From: Lachnospiraceae bacterium
Lineage (GTDB): Bacteria > Bacillota > Clostridia > Lachnospirales > Lachnospiraceae
Length of the DNA: 15,263 bases
Reading direction: 5' to 3'
Assembly (NCBI GenBank): GCA_009774345.1
Contig: VSNR01000107.1
Coordinates: 1 to 15,263 of the forward strand
Shown: one piece after another, positions 12,867-15,263 of the stretch
Layout of the letters: every line of letters begins with the position of its first letter
How positions within the stretch are numbered: the first letter of the stretch is position 1
The notes under the pieces: model-generated
Database searches by the model: none
Seen by the model: the letters and a program-made list of their open reading frames with translations, nothing else
Told to the model about the DNA's origin: nothing
Position numbers and translations under genes: made by a program

Positions 12867-15263
12867 TTAGTTTGGTATGACAAGAACTTGTCCTACATGA
12901 AGTTGTCCTGGGTCTGGAAGTGTGTCTGCGTTTGCTTCATAGATGATTCTCCACCGCCAGCCTCTTCCGTATAGTTTCCGGGCGATTTTCCAGAGATTAT
13001 CGCCGGGTTGGACTACATAAGTATTCATACCTGTACTATCTGCCGTAGCATTGTTCGTCTGAGGAAGCTGTGCCGGATTCCCTGCGGTTGGATTGGTAAA
13101 TGCTGCATTTAAAGCATCCTGTAATGGATAAATACGTATCACTTGTCCCGCAAAAATCCGGTCAGGATTGCTGATCGTGTCCGCATTATCCTCATAAATT
13201 TTCTGCCAATAATTTCCATTACCATAAAATTTCGCTGCAATCTTCCAAAGTGTATCGCCAGGCTCTATTGTATAGCTGATCACTTCTGAATTTTCAGTAG
13301 GATTTACTATCGTATTTGCCGCATCTGTATTTGGAATCACAGTATTGGCATCTGGCTGAACTACATTGGTGACAGGAATAGGTGCGGGTGCAGAAGACGT
13401 ACTGCTTGAAGTATTATCATGATGCTTCTCTCCTTCACCACTGCCCCCCTCATTGTTATCCTGATTATTGTTTTCTTTTTGGTCATCTTTGTCAGATCCA
13501 CTCTTTATCTTGAAATTCTGCGCGGCACGCTTTAATTCTTTATTCTCATCGCCATCCACACGGAACTCAACTCCAAGTGTATGCGTACCCTTTCCAAGAT
13601 CCTGATCCAAAGTTTCCGCCTTGATCGTAATTCTGGTACTTCCAGACTCAGCGTCATAATCTACGCCCTTGGTAAGCTTGTTACCATCAAGATATACATC
13701 GACAAATTCGGTGAATACACCTTCTGATACAAACAGACGGTCTTTTTTATTATTGCGGCTGATATTGGGGATTCGCTGAAGTACCGTATAGCCTATATCG
13801 GTCGCTGCGTTTACGTTTTTGTCGGTATTTTCTAAGACTTCGAGGGTTAAGGTCTTTTTGCTGGGTCTACCATTATTACTATTCCTCATAGTTACTTCAA
13901 ACTTAAAAGAACCAGCTTCCTTAGGCACACCGTAAATTTCCCCATTTGGTTTCACCACCACACCGTCTGGCAATTTTCCATCTGAAATTGTATAAGTAAC
14001 TTGATTCCAGCTATATTTATTATTATTTTGTATCATGAAACCATATGGTACATACTTAACCGCCTTGGGAATGTCTGTTGTTATGATACGCGGGTCACTC
14101 ATGGTACCAGTCAGTTCAAACTCCATCAGTGTCTGAGAGCCTGACTTGATTCTTAAAGTTCCTGAGACATTTTCATTCTCCGAGACACCAGCCTTTTTCC
14201 TCAGACGAATTTTTGCCATATTGGGAAGTTCGCCATGCTCACGGTCTTCTGTTTTTTGCGTCGTAGTAAAACCTGATAGCTCAAATTTTCCTTTTAATGT
14301 CCAATACTCATCCATTTCCAAAGTGCTTGATGACAATTCTGCTGACAGTTCTTTCAAGGCACTTGTACCCATGTTGATCAATAAAATGTCATGAATATCA
14401 CCATGGTAACTATCTATGAGTGCCTCACGCTTGGTATAAACAACGCCATCTTCTATTTTTGTTTTTGACTCTGGATCCGCAAGGCTATTTACATAGAGTG
14501 TTCCTGCCCCCTCAGTTGCTTTTACAATTTGAAGCCAATAGTTTCTTTGCCTTTCCTTGCTTTCTGATGAAGCTGTATAATGTACTGGTCCTTTGGAAAA
14601 GTCATGCGTGCTGACACCACTGACTTCAAGCCCTTTATCCGTATATAACTTTATTTTATAGCGTTGAAGTCTCTCCTCATCAAATGTAGGTGCCAAGTTA
14701 GTCAAATCCACATCAGGACCAACTACCATGGTAAGATAATTGTAATCTCCATAAGAATCTTCTTGATTATATACAGAATAAATATCTTCTTGTCTTAATC
14801 CACTAATCCCTATAAATCGTACTAAAGTCTCATCACTTAGACTAGGTTCTTCTGTTGTCTCTACAGACTCGAACGTCTTAAAAGTCCAAATGCGTTTTTC
14901 TTGATCTTCTGATCCATCCTCTCCTATAAAAATAGAAAACGTTATACCATCGCTATAATCTGCCTCGTAACCACCTGTATCAGGATCACTATTAAATAAG
15001 AAATCTTTTACTTCCTGTGCATTTGCAGATTTAGCTTCAGCAATAGAATTAAACTTGCCAATATAAACAGCTGTAATATCCTTATTACTTTCCTTACCAT
15101 CTTTTTCATACTTTAATACAAGGTAGTATTTTCCGTTCAAAGCATATTGCTTCTTTATTGGCATATTCCAAGTCAGGTTTTCTATTAAAAAAGAATATCC
15201 TTCATTCCATCGAAGTACATTAGGACGTTCCTTCCCAGTTCCCTGATATAAACTATTATAAAT
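12867..15263 (-). CDS. Surface protein with Ig-like domains and two LysM repeats (partial, 5' end outside window)
   Basis: At least 798 residues. The first ATG (15164) gives 765, but the frame is open for 33 further codons to the window edge (reading ...VLRWNEGYSFLIENLTWN before that Met) and the ATG has no ribosome binding site. The true start is therefore outside. Counted from that Met: an unrecognised beta-rich region (1-360), a putative Ig domain (about 368-450, GKLPDGVVVKPNGEIYGVP is typical of He_PIG), a second Ig/X2-like domain (about 460-555), a polar linker rich in Asn, Ser and Pro, then LysM repeats at about 628-681 (YTIEPGDTLWKIAAKFYG) and 714-765 (YVVQPGDNLWKIARKLYG). LysM binds peptidoglycan N-acetylglucosamine, so the protein is probably held on the wall. 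The AT content and codon use look richer in A/T than the beta-lactam genes. It is the only gene here with no link to its neighbours. Confidence 0.85.
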   Translation of the reverse strand: MYNSLYQGTGKERPNVLRWNEGYSFLIENLTWNMPIKKQYALNGKYYLVLKYEKDGKESNKDITAVYIGKFNSIAEAKSANAQEVKDFLFNSDPDTGGYEADYSDGITFSIFIGEDGSEDQEKRIWTFKTFESVETTEEPSLSDETLVRFIGISGLRQEDIYSVYNQEDSYGDYNYLTMVVGPDVDLTNLAPTFDEERLQRYKIKLYTDKGLEVSGVSTHDFSKGPVHYTASSESKERQRNYWLQIVKATEGAGTLYVNSLADPESKTKIEDGVVYTKREALIDSYHGDIHDILLINMGTSALKELSAELSSSTLEMDEYWTLKGKFELSGFTTTQKTEDREHGELPNMAKIRLRKKAGVSENENVSGTLRIKSGSQTLMEFELTGTMSDPRIITTDIPKAVKYVPYGFMIQNNNKYSWNQVTYTISDGKLPDGVVVKPNGEIYGVPKEAGSFKFEVTMRNSNNGRPSKKTLTLEVLENTDKNVNAATDIGYTVLQRIPNISRNNKKDRLFVSEGVFTEFVDVYLDGNKLTKGVDYDAESGSTRITIKAETLDQDLGKGTHTLGVEFRVDGDENKELKRAAQNFKIKSGSDKDDQKENNNQDNNEGGSGEGEKHHDNTSSSTSSAPAPIPVTNVVQPDANTVIPNTDAANTIVNPTENSEVISYTIEPGDTLWKIAAKFYGNGNYWQKIYEDNADTISNPDRIFAGQVIRIYPLQDALNAAFTNPTAGNPAQLPQTNNATADSTGMNTYVVQPGDNLWKIARKLYGRGWRWRIIYEANADTLPDPGQLHVGQVLVIPN

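Noticed and set aside
1..15263. tRNA, rRNA, CRISPR array, intact insertion sequence or prophage genes
   Set aside because: Looked for cloverleaf-like segments, regularly spaced repeats and transposase motifs; none seen.

Overview
The window looks like chromosomal DNA from a flagellated, anaerobic Clostridia species, most likely Lachnospiraceae. Reasons: AGGAGG-type ribosome binding sites, sigma-A (TTGACA/TATAAT-like) and sigma-28-like (CCGATA) promoters, a BlaI/BlaR1 pair, a very large class B penicillin-binding protein (PBP), LysM and Ig-like surface proteins, and families of uncharacterised proteins typical of that group. The assignment rests on protein style only; there is no rRNA or other marker gene.

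Left third (1-4660): a membrane diguanylate cyclase (+ strand) ends in a strong hairpin shared with a convergent gene. To its right are four minus-strand genes of unknown function. The first three (4608 to 2708) form a tight operon. The fourth (2530 to 1772) has its own leader, and its C-terminal half resembles the C-terminal domain of the flagellar cap protein FliD. Both units are preceded by CCGATATA boxes, so they are probably part of the flagellar sigma-28 regulon. None has a Sec signal peptide, and several N-termini are rich in Ser, Thr and Asn. They may be flagellar-export substrates or partners, but this is inference.

Middle (4661-12200): a beta-lactam response module. On the + strand are blaI (repressor), blaR1 (zinc-protease sensor, interrupted by a single in-frame TAG) and a class C-like serine hydrolase that overlaps blaR1 by 4 bases. 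Convergent to them, on the minus strand, is a two-gene operon of a 967-residue class B PBP and a class D beta-lactamase-like lipoprotein. Its promoter has a TTACA-TT-TGTAA dyad of the BlaI/MecI type lying on the -35 box. The simplest model is that BlaI represses the PBP and beta-lactamase operon and BlaR1 relieves this when beta-lactam binds, except that the amber codon would cut BlaR1 off after 88 residues unless it is read through.

Right part (12200-15263): about 570 bases of degraded DNA holding an orphan sigma-A promoter, a 28-base direct repeat, a short interrupted reading frame and the relic of a Uma2-family gene. Next is a large minus-strand surface protein with Ig-like domains and two C-terminal LysM repeats. 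Its reading frame stays open to the right edge of the window, so it is partial. No tRNA, rRNA, CRISPR array or intact transposase was seen.
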